Below are positions 7,803 to 16,130 of a stretch of 64,000 bases of DNA, piece by piece. Within the stretch, counting starts at the first letter, position 1; every line of letters starts with the position of its first letter. The position numbers were made by a program, and so were the translations under genes. The stretch is taken from assembly GCA_903875465.1 (NCBI GenBank), contig CAIQWB010000139.1, positions 1 to 64,000 on the forward strand, written 5' to 3'. Source of the stretch: an uncultured Verrucomicrobia subdivision 3 bacterium. Its GTDB lineage: Bacteria > Verrucomicrobiota > Verrucomicrobiia > Limisphaerales > UBA11358. The notes beneath the pieces were generated by a model that was not told the origin of the DNA, ran no database searches, and worked only from the letters and a program-made list of their open reading frames with translations.

Positions 7803-8837
7803 CTAAGCGGGAGCGGATCGGCAGACAATCTGGGTGAGCGCCCAATGGGCATGCTCGGCGATGAGTGGGTCCGGGTCGTGGGTGGCGCGAGTGAGCTCTG
7901 GCAGGGCGGCGGGAGTGCCGGTGTTGCCCAAGGCCACACAGACATTCCGCAAGAGGCCCCGGCGCTTGGTGCGCACGATGGGGCTGCCGGCAAAACGGGC
8001 TTTGAAGGCGGCGGCATCCAGACGCAGCAATTCCAGCAAATCCGGCTGGGCCAGGTCGGGGCGGGTATGGGCCTGCATGAGCCGGCCGGTTTGGGCAAAA
8101 CGGTTCCAGGGGCAGGCGGCCAGGCAGTCGTCGCAGCCATAGATGCGGTTGCCGATGGCCGGGCGCAATGGCACCGGAATGGCACCTTTCAATTCAATGG
8201 TGAGGTAGGAAATGCAACGCCGGGCATCGAGTTGAAACGGCGCGGTGATGGCCTGGGTGGGGCAGGCGGTCAGGCAACGGGTGCAGGTGCCACAATGATT
8301 CCGTTCAGGTGGATCGGGCTCCAGTGCCAGCGTGGTGATGATTTCGGAAAGAAAAAACCAATTGCCCAGCCGGCGGCTGATGAGATTGGTGTGTTTGCCG
8401 GCGAAACCCAGACCGGCGCGCTGGGCCAGGTCGCGCTCCAGCAGCGGGCCGGTGTCCACGTACCAGAGGGACCGGGTGTCCGGACCGCCGAGGTGGTTCA
8501 ATTGATCACTGAGCGTGCGCAAGCGCGGGGCGAGCACATCATGATAATCGGCATGCCGGGCATAGCGGGCGACGACTCCAGAGGCGGGCGCTGGCGGCTG
8601 GTCAGCGGAAGGGCCGGCATAACTGGTGGCGAGGGTGATAATGGTGCGGGCCCCCGGGAGCACCAATTGCGGGTCGAGGCGTTTATCCGCGTTACGGGCG
8701 AGCCAGGCCATTTCGCCGTTTTGACCCGTGGCCAGCCAGGTTTGCAAGGCGGCCTGATGGGGCGGTGGGGCGGCGGTGGTGAACCGGCAGTCGTCAAAAC
8801 CCCGGTCCAGCGCCATTTGTCGGATGGCGGCTTTCAT
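7803..8837 (-). CDS. queG: Epoxyqueuosine reductase QueG
   Basis: A 344-residue cytoplasmic iron-sulfur enzyme that performs the last step of queuosine synthesis, reducing epoxyqueuosine to queuosine in tRNA using a cobalamin cofactor. Two 4Fe-4S binding motifs are clear: C182-x2-C185-x2-C188-x3-C192-P and C235-x2-C238-x3-C242-P. The family's YVDTGPLLER segment with the likely proton-donating Asp is at 126-135. The C-terminal part has the HEAT-like helical ending that binds tRNA. The length is slightly below the usual 350-380. Its ATG overlaps the stop codon of aroK by one base (TAATG), so the two are cotranscribed. Confidence 0.95.
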   Translation of the reverse strand: MKAAIRQMALDRGFDDCRFTTAAPPPHQAALQTWLATGQNGEMAWLARNADKRLDPQLVLPGARTIITLATSYAGPSADQPPAPASGVVARYARHADYHDVLAPRLRTLSDQLNHLGGPDTRSLWYVDTGPLLERDLAQRAGLGFAGKHTNLISRRLGNWFFLSEIITTLALEPDPPERNHCGTCTRCLTACPTQAITAPFQLDARRCISYLTIELKGAIPVPLRPAIGNRIYGCDDCLAACPWNRFAQTGRLMQAHTRPDLAQPDLLELLRLDAAAFKARFAGSPIVRTKRRGLLRNVCVALGNTGTPAALPELTRATHDPDPLIAEHAHWALTQIVCRSAPA

Positions 8838-9373
8838 TACTGATGGTTGAGGGCGTAGCGGTATTGGTGAACCACCTGATGGGTGACCTCGCGCATGGTG
8901 CGCAGGTCGGTGTTGACGAGGACGTCGGCCTGCTTATAGAAGGGTTCACGCAGGGCCAGGAGTTCGTGGATTTTGGCCCGGGGATCGGGGGCGTGCAGCA
9001 GAGGTCGGTGGCTTTGGTGGCAGACGCGTTCCCAGATCTTTTCGGGCGAGGCCCACAGGCAGACGACCAGGGCGTGCTGCTTCAGGCTGGTGAGATTGGG
9101 AGCGTGCAGGGGGAGGCCGCCGCCGGTGGAGATGAGGGTGTGCCGGCGCCCGGCCAGTTCCTGCACCACACGCTGTTCGAGGGCCCGGAAGGCGGGCTCG
9201 CCGTCCTGGGCGAAAATATCGGTGATGCTGCGGCCGGTGGCGGTCTGAATGAGTTCGTCGGTGTCGAGGAATTCATAACCCAAGTGCTCGGCCACGAGAC
9301 GTCCGACCGAAGTCTTGCCCGTGCCCATGAAGCCAATGAGCGCGAGGTTGACAATGTTTCGGTCGTTTTGCAT
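8837..9373 (-). CDS. aroK: Shikimate kinase
   Basis: A 178-residue cytoplasmic kinase that phosphorylates shikimate to shikimate-3-phosphate in the aromatic amino acid pathway. The Walker A loop GFMGTGKTS lies at about residues 14-22, the shikimate-binding DTDEL at about 37-41, and the GGGLPL segment near 84. The length is normal for AroK. It is first in a two-gene unit with queG and faces maf across a 174-base promoter region. I cannot separate AroK from AroL by sequence alone, but the size and motifs fit either. Confidence 0.94.
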   Translation of the reverse strand: MQNDRNIVNLALIGFMGTGKTSVGRLVAEHLGYEFLDTDELIQTATGRSITDIFAQDGEPAFRALEQRVVQELAGRRHTLISTGGGLPLHAPNLTSLKQHALVVCLWASPEKIWERVCHQSHRPLLHAPDPRAKIHELLALREPFYKQADVLVNTDLRTMREVTHQVVHQYRYALNHQ

Positions 9374-9547
9374 GGGAAGGAAGTACAGGAAAAGGCGCGG
9401 GGCGGCAAGGGTAAGGATGAATGAAGAGGGAAGAATGAATCAACCAGCTTACCTTTAAATAGCAAAACGCTGGGAGGATGCCTGAACCACTTGGCGGGCA
9501 TTTTGAAGCCGCTCGACAGAGGTGCGGCGCCGGAGTAAAGTGGTAAG

Positions 9548-10120
9548 ATGAATTTGCCGCCGCTCGTCCTGGCTTCTGCGTCGCCCCGCCGGTTGGAATT
9601 ACTGGGGCAATTAAAGGTGGCGTTCCAAGTGCGGCCCGGTAATGCCACGGAGTTGACACCGGAGCATTTGTCGCCCCAGGAAATCTGCCAGCTAAACGCC
9701 CATCGCAAGGCACGGGTGGTTGCCAGGAAACATCCCGATGCCCTGGTGCTGGGGGCGGACACGCTGGTGTTTTTGGGCACCACCATTCTCGGAAAACCCG
9801 CTGACCGGGCCGCGGCCCGGGCCATGCTCGCCGCGCTGGAGGGGCGGACACACCAAGTGGTGACAGGGGTGAGTTTGATGCACGTGCGCGGGCAGCGTGA
9901 ACGGATCTTTGCGGTGAGCACGGACGTAACATTTTTGCCACTGACCCGCCCGCAGATCGATCATTATTTGGAGCAAATCAATCCGCTGGACAAAGCGGGA
10001 GGCTATGCCATTCAGGACCACGGCGAGCTGATTGTCGCCCAAATTTCCGGCTCGTATAGCAATGTGGTGGGGCTGCCTTTGGAGCGGCTGGCGGCGGAGT
10101 TGGAAAAGTGGGGAACGTAG
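9548..10120 (+). CDS. maf: Maf-family nucleotide pyrophosphatase
   Basis: A 190-residue cytoplasmic protein of the Maf/YhdE/YceF family, which hydrolyses nucleoside triphosphates (dTTP, UTP or modified nucleotides) to monophosphates. LVLASASPRRLELLGQL at residues 6-22 is the family signature, and GADTLVFL near residue 73 supplies a catalytic Asp. The C-terminal DKAGGYAIQDHGE segment is also typical. GGAGTAAAGTGG just upstream supports the start. It is monocistronic, divergent from aroK, and is followed at once by a MITE-like element. Confidence 0.93.
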   Translation: MNLPPLVLASASPRRLELLGQLKVAFQVRPGNATELTPEHLSPQEICQLNAHRKARVVARKHPDALVLGADTLVFLGTTILGKPADRAAARAMLAALEGRTHQVVTGVSLMHVRGQRERIFAVSTDVTFLPLTRPQIDHYLEQINPLDKAGGYAIQDHGELIVAQISGSYSNVVGLPLERLAAELEKWGT

Positions 10121-10139
10121 CGGAAAATTCAAACTTCCA

Positions 10140-10374
10140 TTTAACCCGAACTCCGAAATTAAAACAGCCGGTCGGCATCAATCGCTTGGGCATAAACGCT
10201 TGGGAAAATTGGCTTCCCAAGCCGCTGCCAAGCAGTTGCCCATTTAAGGATGCGCGCTGCGCGCAGAGACAGTCTCACCAGACCACTGCGGGTATGCTTT
10301 CGATTTTTCCAAAGTGTTTCTGCTCCAATATCTTAACGCATCCCAGCCATTTTAATTTCGGAGTTCGGGTTTAA
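10140..10374. mobile_element. MITE-like element: 225 bp, 20-bp perfect inverted ends, TTTAA duplication
   Basis: CCCGAACTCCGAAATTAAAA at 10145-10164 is the exact reverse complement of 10350-10369. Both ends are flanked outside by the direct repeat TTTAA (10140-10144 and 10370-10374), as expected for a 5-bp target duplication. The 185-base interior has no ORF of note. This is the structure of a non-autonomous DNA transposon. It sits in the gap between maf and a convergent membrane protein gene. Confidence 0.72.
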
Positions 10375-10405
10375 TAGCAAAAAACTTCGATGGGTAACCA
10401 TCTGG

Positions 10406-11428
10406 TCAGGCACGCGGGGATTTTATTAAAATTGCGGTTGCAACACCCGCAGTTGGCGATGGATGCTCCACGCGGTGTTTGATGATTTTCAGGATGTAAT
10501 TTTGCAGGTCGGCCATTAATGCCTCGGTCCACCAATGGGCGTAAAAGTTGAAATGGGTGGAGAGCCGCTGGTTGCTGGCAAGGTGCAAGATGACGCGATT
10601 GGTGGCCAGGGGTTCAATCCAGTAAGTGCCTTGCAACACATCAAAATAGCGGCCCCCGACGGTCACATGCTCATCAAAGGTGGTTGGCGGGATGTGGGCG
10701 GTGTCGGCCTGGATGTGGAAGGACAGTCGTTCATTTTCCCGCCATTCGGTGATGGTTTCCACAAAGAGCACGTTACCCTCGAACCGGGCATAGCGCACTG
10801 CACCGAGTCCGGAACCGGACAACACCGCCTCCACGGGTCGGGGAAAGCCGATCACGTGGGAAAAATCCAGGGATTGCTCGTTTTCCTGGATCGCGGGAAC
10901 GGATTTGATTTGCTGCCAGACCGCCGCCGCCGGGCCGTTGATTTCGATTTGGGTTTGCACCGTGCGAATTTCGGAGGCAGTGGCTTTGAATTTTTCCAAG
11001 GGGGCGAGCAAGAACGGCAGCCCGGCCACCAGAACCACACAAGAATTGCGCGCGGCACTTTTGCGGATCAAATAACGGATGAGCCCGGCCACCGCGCCAC
11101 CCAGGCTGGAAAGCACCAGGGTCAAGGGCAGCCAGATGATGACGCAGATGATGCCTTCCCAGAACAGAAGCAGGCAACCGAGCATAAAGGCCAGCGAAGC
11201 GGTCCAAGACAGGAACAGACGGACCATGAAGGGATGTTTGGTGGGAGATTCGCCAAACCACACGCTGAGAAAGCCCAGGGCAAAGGGTGCTCCTAAAATA
11301 AAGCTGGAACTCATGACCACAAACGTGCTCCCAGCATCGCCAAGTCCAAACATGAAACGGACAAACAAGCCGTAAACGGCCCCCACAGCCACGCCGATGC
11401 CGGCCAGTTGTCGTCCGTTTAGTTTCAT
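10406..11428 (-). CDS. Membrane protein with C-terminal SRPBCC-like domain
   Basis: 340 residues. The first half has about four to five membrane helices (residues 8-140). The second half (about 155-325) looks like a START/SRPBCC fold, as in polyketide cyclase/dehydrase-like proteins: TQIEINGPAAAVWQQIKSV begins it and a late helix with NFYAHWWTEALMADLQNYIL closes it. Such domains bind hydrophobic ligands; no ligand or reaction can be named. It is the last gene of the IHF/HU-hisS-methyltransferase run, 20 bases after the methyltransferase. The domain call is by motif impression and less certain than the gene call. Confidence 0.7.
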   Translation of the reverse strand: MKLNGRQLAGIGVAVGAVYGLFVRFMFGLGDAGSTFVVMSSSFILGAPFALGFLSVWFGESPTKHPFMVRLFLSWTASLAFMLGCLLLFWEGIICVIIWLPLTLVLSSLGGAVAGLIRYLIRKSAARNSCVVLVAGLPFLLAPLEKFKATASEIRTVQTQIEINGPAAAVWQQIKSVPAIQENEQSLDFSHVIGFPRPVEAVLSGSGLGAVRYARFEGNVLFVETITEWRENERLSFHIQADTAHIPPTTFDEHVTVGGRYFDVLQGTYWIEPLATNRVILHLASNQRLSTHFNFYAHWWTEALMADLQNYILKIIKHRVEHPSPTAGVATAILIKSPRA

Positions 11429-11448
11429 ATGGCCAGAGCTGGGTTGAT

Positions 11449-12213
11449 TCAGTTGGTGAGCTGTCCGTAAAATACCGTGGTATCGTAGTCGAACGTCACG
11501 GTGCCATTGGTTTGGCAGGCGTTGAAGAGGGTTTGGAGGGCGGTCAACATGGGACCATGCCGCGGGTCGCGCTCGTCGGGGGCATAGGAGGAGGAGAGCA
11601 GGCGGCCTTGCAAGCCGGTGAAATCAAAGGTTTGGTCGTTGGGATACGAAGCGGAGCCATAGCCGCCGGGTCCAAAAAATTCGCCGAGCAGGCGGGCATC
11701 CACATTTTTATGATTGACCAGGGCGTAATCGGTTCCGTAGGTCAGCAACAATTCCTCATAAGCCCGAAAAAATGGTCGGTCGGATATGTTACGGTCATTC
11801 CAGAGCAAGGCGACCCAGCCGCCGGGCTTGAGGAGGCGCTGGAATTCCACGCGGGCTTTGGGCCGGTCAAACCAGTGAAAGGCCTGGCCGGCCGTGATGA
11901 GGTCAATGCTGCCGTCCGGCAGGGTGGTCGCCTCGGCCGTGCCGGCCACGCTGGTAAAGTCAGGGTAGCCGGCCAGCAGGTGTTCGCCGGCTTCGCGCAT
12001 TTCCCGGTTCGGTTCCACCCCAAAGATCCGGTTGCCGGAAGCCAGCAGCATCCGCGTGAGGATGCCGGTGCCCGAGCCAATGTCCGCCACAGTGGCGGCA
12101 GGACCCAGCCCGCATTTCGCCCGGAACAGTTCCAGAATTGCCGGCGGGTAGCCGGGGCGATATTTGATGTAGTTCTCCACCCGGTTGGAAAAGCGCTGGG
12201 TGGGGGACAGCAT
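11449..12213 (-). CDS. Class I SAM-dependent methyltransferase
   Basis: A 254-residue cytoplasmic protein. VADIGSGTGILTRMLLASG (about 39-57) is the SAM-binding motif I, GVEPNREM follows as the acidic post-I loop, and ITAGQAFHWFD (about 109-119) is typical of the UbiE/BioC-like subgroup. Substrate unknown. The gene starts five bases after hisS ends, so it is in the same transcript. Its N-terminal FSNRVENYIKYRPGYP matches the usual start of this subgroup and supports the chosen start. Confidence 0.85.
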   Translation of the reverse strand: MLSPTQRFSNRVENYIKYRPGYPPAILELFRAKCGLGPAATVADIGSGTGILTRMLLASGNRIFGVEPNREMREAGEHLLAGYPDFTSVAGTAEATTLPDGSIDLITAGQAFHWFDRPKARVEFQRLLKPGGWVALLWNDRNISDRPFFRAYEELLLTYGTDYALVNHKNVDARLLGEFFGPGGYGSASYPNDQTFDFTGLQGRLLSSSYAPDERDPRHGPMLTALQTLFNACQTNGTVTFDYDTTVFYGQLTN

Positions 12214-12218
12214 GGCCG

Positions 12219-13457
12219 TTAGCCGAGATGGTTTTTCACATCGCCCATGCCGGTGACGACCTCATCACGGCTGGCGGCATTGCGAACCCGCACGTAGGCG
12301 TCACTTTCCAATTTGACGGTGTGGCGGACTTTTAATTCCTGCGCCCGCTTGAATTGCTTGTCCGGCTTGGCGGGGGTCAGGGGATAATCCACCGCAAATC
12401 CGTGGCCGCGCAAGTCATGGATGAGCTTGAGGGAGGGCGCGCGCAGGGTTTCATCTTCGATCAGCACATAGACATCCATGTGGGAATCAAATTTCGGGAG
12501 CAATTTGCGGGCCTTGAGCAGTTCCAGCAGCACCACATCCCCCATGCCGAAACCGAGGGCGGGGAGGTCGACCTTGCCGCCGCTAATCAGTTTCACGAGA
12601 TTGTTATAACGCCCGCCGCCGGCAATGGCGCGGAACTCCCCCTTGCGGTCAAAGGCCTCGAACACCACGCCGGTATAATAGGCCAGGCCGCGGATGACGC
12701 GGTAATCGACCTTCACAAAATCCTTCAGGCCGCGCGCAGCGAGGTTGTCGAGGATGCTCTGGAGCTCGCCCGTGGGGGCACCAGTTTCAATAAAGGCATT
12801 TACCCCGGCGAGGGAGAAACCAAGGGCAGCGAGCTTTTGTTCGTTTTCCTCGGGGGTCGCGCGTTCGAGCTTGTCGATCGCCTGGAAAAAATTGTACTCG
12901 TGGGCCAGGTCGCTACACCCGGCTTTAAAGTATTCATGCCAGGCATTGCGACTGCTCAGCCGGATAACAAAATCCTCGGCGGTGAGTCCAAAGGAGCGCA
13001 GGGTGTCGATGACCAGGGCGATTAATTCCGCGTCCGCCGCCGGATCGGTTTCGCCAATGAGGTCGGCGTTAAACTGGAAGTGCTCCCGCAGGCGGCCTTT
13101 TTGCTGGCGCTCGTAACGGAACAGTTGCGGGATGGCGAACCATTTGATGGGTTTTTTGTAATTGCGTTCGTGGGCCGCCACCATGCGGGCCAGGGTGGGG
13201 GTCATTTCCGGGCGCAGGGAAACCGCGCGATCACCTTTGTCCGTAAAATTGTAGAGTTGCCCGACAATTTCCTCGCCGCTTTTGGTGGTGAAAAGTTCGA
13301 GGGGTTCCAACGGTGGGCCGTCGTATTCCCGGAAGCCATATTGGCGGGCGGTGGTGCGCCATTTTTCAAAGATGTACTGCCGAGCGTCCGCGCTCCACAC
13401 GTCGTGGTGGGGCAGGGGCTCGGGATAAAAATCACGAAATCCGGGCAATCGATCCAT
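12219..13457 (-). CDS. hisS: Histidyl-tRNA synthetase
   Basis: A 412-residue class II aminoacyl-tRNA synthetase that charges tRNA-His. I chose ATG 13457 because MDRLPGFRDFYPEPL is the standard HisRS N-terminus; an in-frame start at 13508 would add 17 untypical residues. Class II motif 2 is seen in LRPEMTPTLARM (about 80-91), the HisA motif in RGLAYYTGVVFEAF and the HisB motif in AIAGGGRYNNLV, with a C-terminal anticodon-binding domain. It lies between the IHF/HU gene and a methyltransferase on the same strand. Confidence 0.95.
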   Translation of the reverse strand: MDRLPGFRDFYPEPLPHHDVWSADARQYIFEKWRTTARQYGFREYDGPPLEPLELFTTKSGEEIVGQLYNFTDKGDRAVSLRPEMTPTLARMVAAHERNYKKPIKWFAIPQLFRYERQQKGRLREHFQFNADLIGETDPAADAELIALVIDTLRSFGLTAEDFVIRLSSRNAWHEYFKAGCSDLAHEYNFFQAIDKLERATPEENEQKLAALGFSLAGVNAFIETGAPTGELQSILDNLAARGLKDFVKVDYRVIRGLAYYTGVVFEAFDRKGEFRAIAGGGRYNNLVKLISGGKVDLPALGFGMGDVVLLELLKARKLLPKFDSHMDVYVLIEDETLRAPSLKLIHDLRGHGFAVDYPLTPAKPDKQFKRAQELKVRHTVKLESDAYVRVRNAASRDEVVTGMGDVKNHLG

Positions 13458-13551
13458 GACAGGATGATAAAAGTTTGCGGCCCGGCGGGGAAGTCTTTTT
13501 CTAAACAACCCGGCCCGAAGTGGTGGGAAACGTCACTGGGTTATATAATTC

Positions 13552-13582
13552 GCGAACCGCTGGTCAAAAACCAGCGGTTCGC
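13552..13582. terminator. 13-bp perfect hairpin between HU/IHF gene and hisS
   Basis: GCGAACCGCTGGT (13552-13564) and ACCAGCGGTTCGC (13570-13582) form a perfect stem with a 5-base CAAAA loop. It lies downstream of the IHF/HU stop on the minus strand and before hisS. There is no strong T run on either side, so termination may be partial, or it may be a processing site or an attenuator. Confidence 0.55.
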
Positions 13583-13626
13583 AAAGAGGGAAAACTTGGC
13601 GAGGGCACCAATCCTCAGTCAGGCCA

Positions 13627-13950
13627 CTAAGCGGCTTTGGCAGACAAGCGGGAGGCTTTGGGGGACAACTTGAGCACATCCGCCCGCATTTCCTTGCCAG
13701 CTTTGAATTTGACCATGGTTCGTTGCGGAATGGTCACATCTTTTTCCGGGGCATTGGGGTTGCGACCCACGCGTGCCTTGCGCACCTTTACTTCAAACAC
13801 CCCGAAATTGCGGAGTTCCACCTTTTCACCCTTGGCGAGTGATTCGGCGATGTAGTCCAGGGTTTTTTGCACCACTTCGAATACTTGCTGTTGCACGAGG
13901 TCGGTCTCCTCACTGATACGCACCACCAAGTCCCGTTTGGTTAGAGTCAT
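13627..13950 (-). CDS. HU/IHF-family DNA-binding protein
   Basis: A 107-residue nucleoid protein. It begins MTLTKRDLVVRISEETDL, has the conserved GEKVELRNFGVFEV segment (about 44-57) and the DNA-bending arm RKARVGRNPNAPEK (about 58-74), where NP is the intercalating Pro region. It fits IHF alpha-like proteins slightly better than HU because of the long N- and C-termini; the C-terminal ending is Lys/Ala rich. It would bend DNA in replication, recombination and transcription. It is upstream of hisS on the same strand with a strong hairpin between them. Confidence 0.9.
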   Translation of the reverse strand: MTLTKRDLVVRISEETDLVQQQVFEVVQKTLDYIAESLAKGEKVELRNFGVFEVKVRKARVGRNPNAPEKDVTIPQRTMVKFKAGKEMRADVLKLSPKASRLSAKAA

Positions 13951-14093
13951 AATTGATTTAGGTTGTTTAGTTTAAGTTTTTTTGCTGCTGATTGCACTGC
14001 CCGACTGATTGGGTTTACACATAGTGGATCCGGGGTTGGCCGTCAAGTGGTAATTGTATGCAGCGCAATCACTAAAAACTTTACACCCCGGGG

Positions 14094-16124
14094 GTGAATT
14101 TGCAGAGTGACTGGGTGATTGACAGTCGTATCCAGGTTTCGCCGACGCATGCGTCACCGGCGACCGGATCCCAAGATGAATTTACGTTAAACCTGCACAC
14201 TGCCCTCCGGCGGTCGCAGGATTATTTGTTGCGCGAACAGAAGCCGGAAGGTTATTGGGTGGGGGAATTACTGGTGGATTCCACACTGGTATCCGACATG
14301 GTCGTTTTTCACCATTGGGACGGCAGTGTGCAGCCCGAATGGCAGCGCAAGGCGGTGAATCATTTGTTTTCAATGCAGTTGCCGGATGGTGGCTGGAACA
14401 TCTATTATGGCGGTCCTTCGGAGGTCAACGCCACCATCAAAGCCTATCTCGCCCTCAAGCTGGCCGGGATCCCCGTCACGGACCACCGCATGCTCAAGGC
14501 CCGGGAAGTGGCATTGCGCCTGGGTGGGGTGCCGCGGATGAATACCTTTTCCAAGCTCTACCTGGCCTTGATTGACTTGTACCCCTGGGAATACGTGCCC
14601 ACCATTCCGTGCGAAGTGCTGTTGCTCGGCAAATGGTTTCATGTGAATTTCTGGGACATGAGCAACTGGTCGCGCGCCATGTTGGTGCCGCTGGCCATTA
14701 TCAACCATTTCAAACCCACGCGTTCCGTCAACGTGACTTTGAACGAACTGTTCCCCGAGGGCTACCACGAGCGTGACCTCGCCCTGGCGCCCGATCCGGA
14801 TCGCTTTACCCTGCGCAATTTTTTCCTCTGGCTGGACCGGTTGCACAAGTTTGCCGAATGGTTTGCGGAGCATGGCATTCATCCGTTTCGCAAGACCGCT
14901 TTGAAAAAATGCGAACAGTGGATGCTGGAGCGCTTTGAGGGATCCGACGGGCTGGCGGCCATTTTTCCGGCCATGCTCAATTCGCTGATCGCACTCAAAG
15001 TGCTGGGCTACGCCAATGATCATCCCGAGGTGGTCCGCGCCACGCGGGAATTGAAAAGGCTGGAGCACGAGACGGCGGATGATGTGCGCATCGAACCCTG
15101 TTTTTCGCCCGTTTGGGACACGGCGATTGTGCTGATCTGTTTGCGCGAATCCGGCGTGCCCGAGGATCACCCCCGGATGAAACAGGCGGCGGAGTGGTTG
15201 ATGGAGAAGGAAATCCGTTTTCGCGGGGACTGGTACCACAAGAATCCCGTGAAGGTGGAGCCGAGCGGCTGGGTGTTTGAGTACAATAACAAGTGGAATC
15301 CCGATGTGGACGATACCGCCATGGTGCTGCTGGCGCTCCGCAAAGTGGCCACGGTCAATCCCGCCAAACGCGATGAATGCTTTCACCGGGGCTTGAAGTG
15401 GATGATGGCGTTCCAGTGCCGGGATGGCGGTTGGGCGGCCTTTGACAAGGATTGCACCAAAAACATTTTGGAGAAAGTGCCCTTTGCGGATCACAACGCC
15501 ATGCTGGATCCCGAGTGTGCCGACATCACCGCGCGCATTCTGGAACTGCTGGGCTATGAGAACTGGTCGGTGGATCATCCGCAAATCAAGGATGCGCTCG
15601 TCTACCTGCGGTCCCAGCAGGAGAGCGATGGCTCCTGGTACGGCCGCTGGGGAGTAAATTACATTTATGGCACCTGGCAGGTGCTGCGCGGGTTGCGCGC
15701 CATGAAGCTGGACATGCAACAACCCTGGCTGCTCAAGGCGCGGGCCTGGCTGGAAAGCGTCCAGCATGCCGATGGTGGCTGGGGGGAGCGTTGCAATACT
15801 TACGACGACCCCGTTTTCAAAGGGCAGGGGCCCAGCACCGCCTCACAGACCGCGTGGGCGGTCATGGGCCTGTGTGCGTTTGATGATCCGGAAAACCCAG
15901 CCCTGAAGCGCGGGATTGAATATTTGGCGCGCACGCAAAACCCGGACGGTTCCTGGACTGAGCACGAGACCACCGGCACCGGTTTCCCCAAGGTTTTTTA
16001 TTTGAAGTACGACATGTATCGGAACGCCTGGCCTTTGCTGGCACTCGCCAGTTACCGGCAGTTAACCACCGGTGTTCCAGCCGGTTTAGGCTCGGTCAAA
16101 CCCATCGCCCCGGTGGCCCACTAA
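14094..16124 (+). CDS. shc: Squalene-hopene cyclase family protein
   Basis: 676 residues, matching the 630-680 typical of bacterial squalene-hopene cyclases, which fold squalene into hopene at the cytoplasmic membrane. The catalytic DVDDTA motif is at 404-409. Several QW repeats are visible, such as QLPDGGWNIYYGG near 100, QCRDGGWAAF near 443, QQESDGSWYGRWG near 507 and QHADGGWGERC near 560. The GTG at 14094 is the likely start; the DNA around it (CACCCCGGGGGTG) could form a small hairpin over the start codon. No other hopanoid (hpn) gene is present here; the next gene, six bases downstream, is pyrD. Confidence 0.92.
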   Translation: MNLQSDWVIDSRIQVSPTHASPATGSQDEFTLNLHTALRRSQDYLLREQKPEGYWVGELLVDSTLVSDMVVFHHWDGSVQPEWQRKAVNHLFSMQLPDGGWNIYYGGPSEVNATIKAYLALKLAGIPVTDHRMLKAREVALRLGGVPRMNTFSKLYLALIDLYPWEYVPTIPCEVLLLGKWFHVNFWDMSNWSRAMLVPLAIINHFKPTRSVNVTLNELFPEGYHERDLALAPDPDRFTLRNFFLWLDRLHKFAEWFAEHGIHPFRKTALKKCEQWMLERFEGSDGLAAIFPAMLNSLIALKVLGYANDHPEVVRATRELKRLEHETADDVRIEPCFSPVWDTAIVLICLRESGVPEDHPRMKQAAEWLMEKEIRFRGDWYHKNPVKVEPSGWVFEYNNKWNPDVDDTAMVLLALRKVATVNPAKRDECFHRGLKWMMAFQCRDGGWAAFDKDCTKNILEKVPFADHNAMLDPECADITARILELLGYENWSVDHPQIKDALVYLRSQQESDGSWYGRWGVNYIYGTWQVLRGLRAMKLDMQQPWLLKARAWLESVQHADGGWGERCNTYDDPVFKGQGPSTASQTAWAVMGLCAFDDPENPALKRGIEYLARTQNPDGSWTEHETTGTGFPKVFYLKYDMYRNAWPLLALASYRQLTTGVPAGLGSVKPIAPVAH

Positions 16125-16130
16125 ACGCAC

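Noticed and set aside
14370-15767. Long antisense open frame of 465 codons.
   Set aside because: It is the shadow of the squalene-hopene cyclase gene; the translation has no domain-like features.
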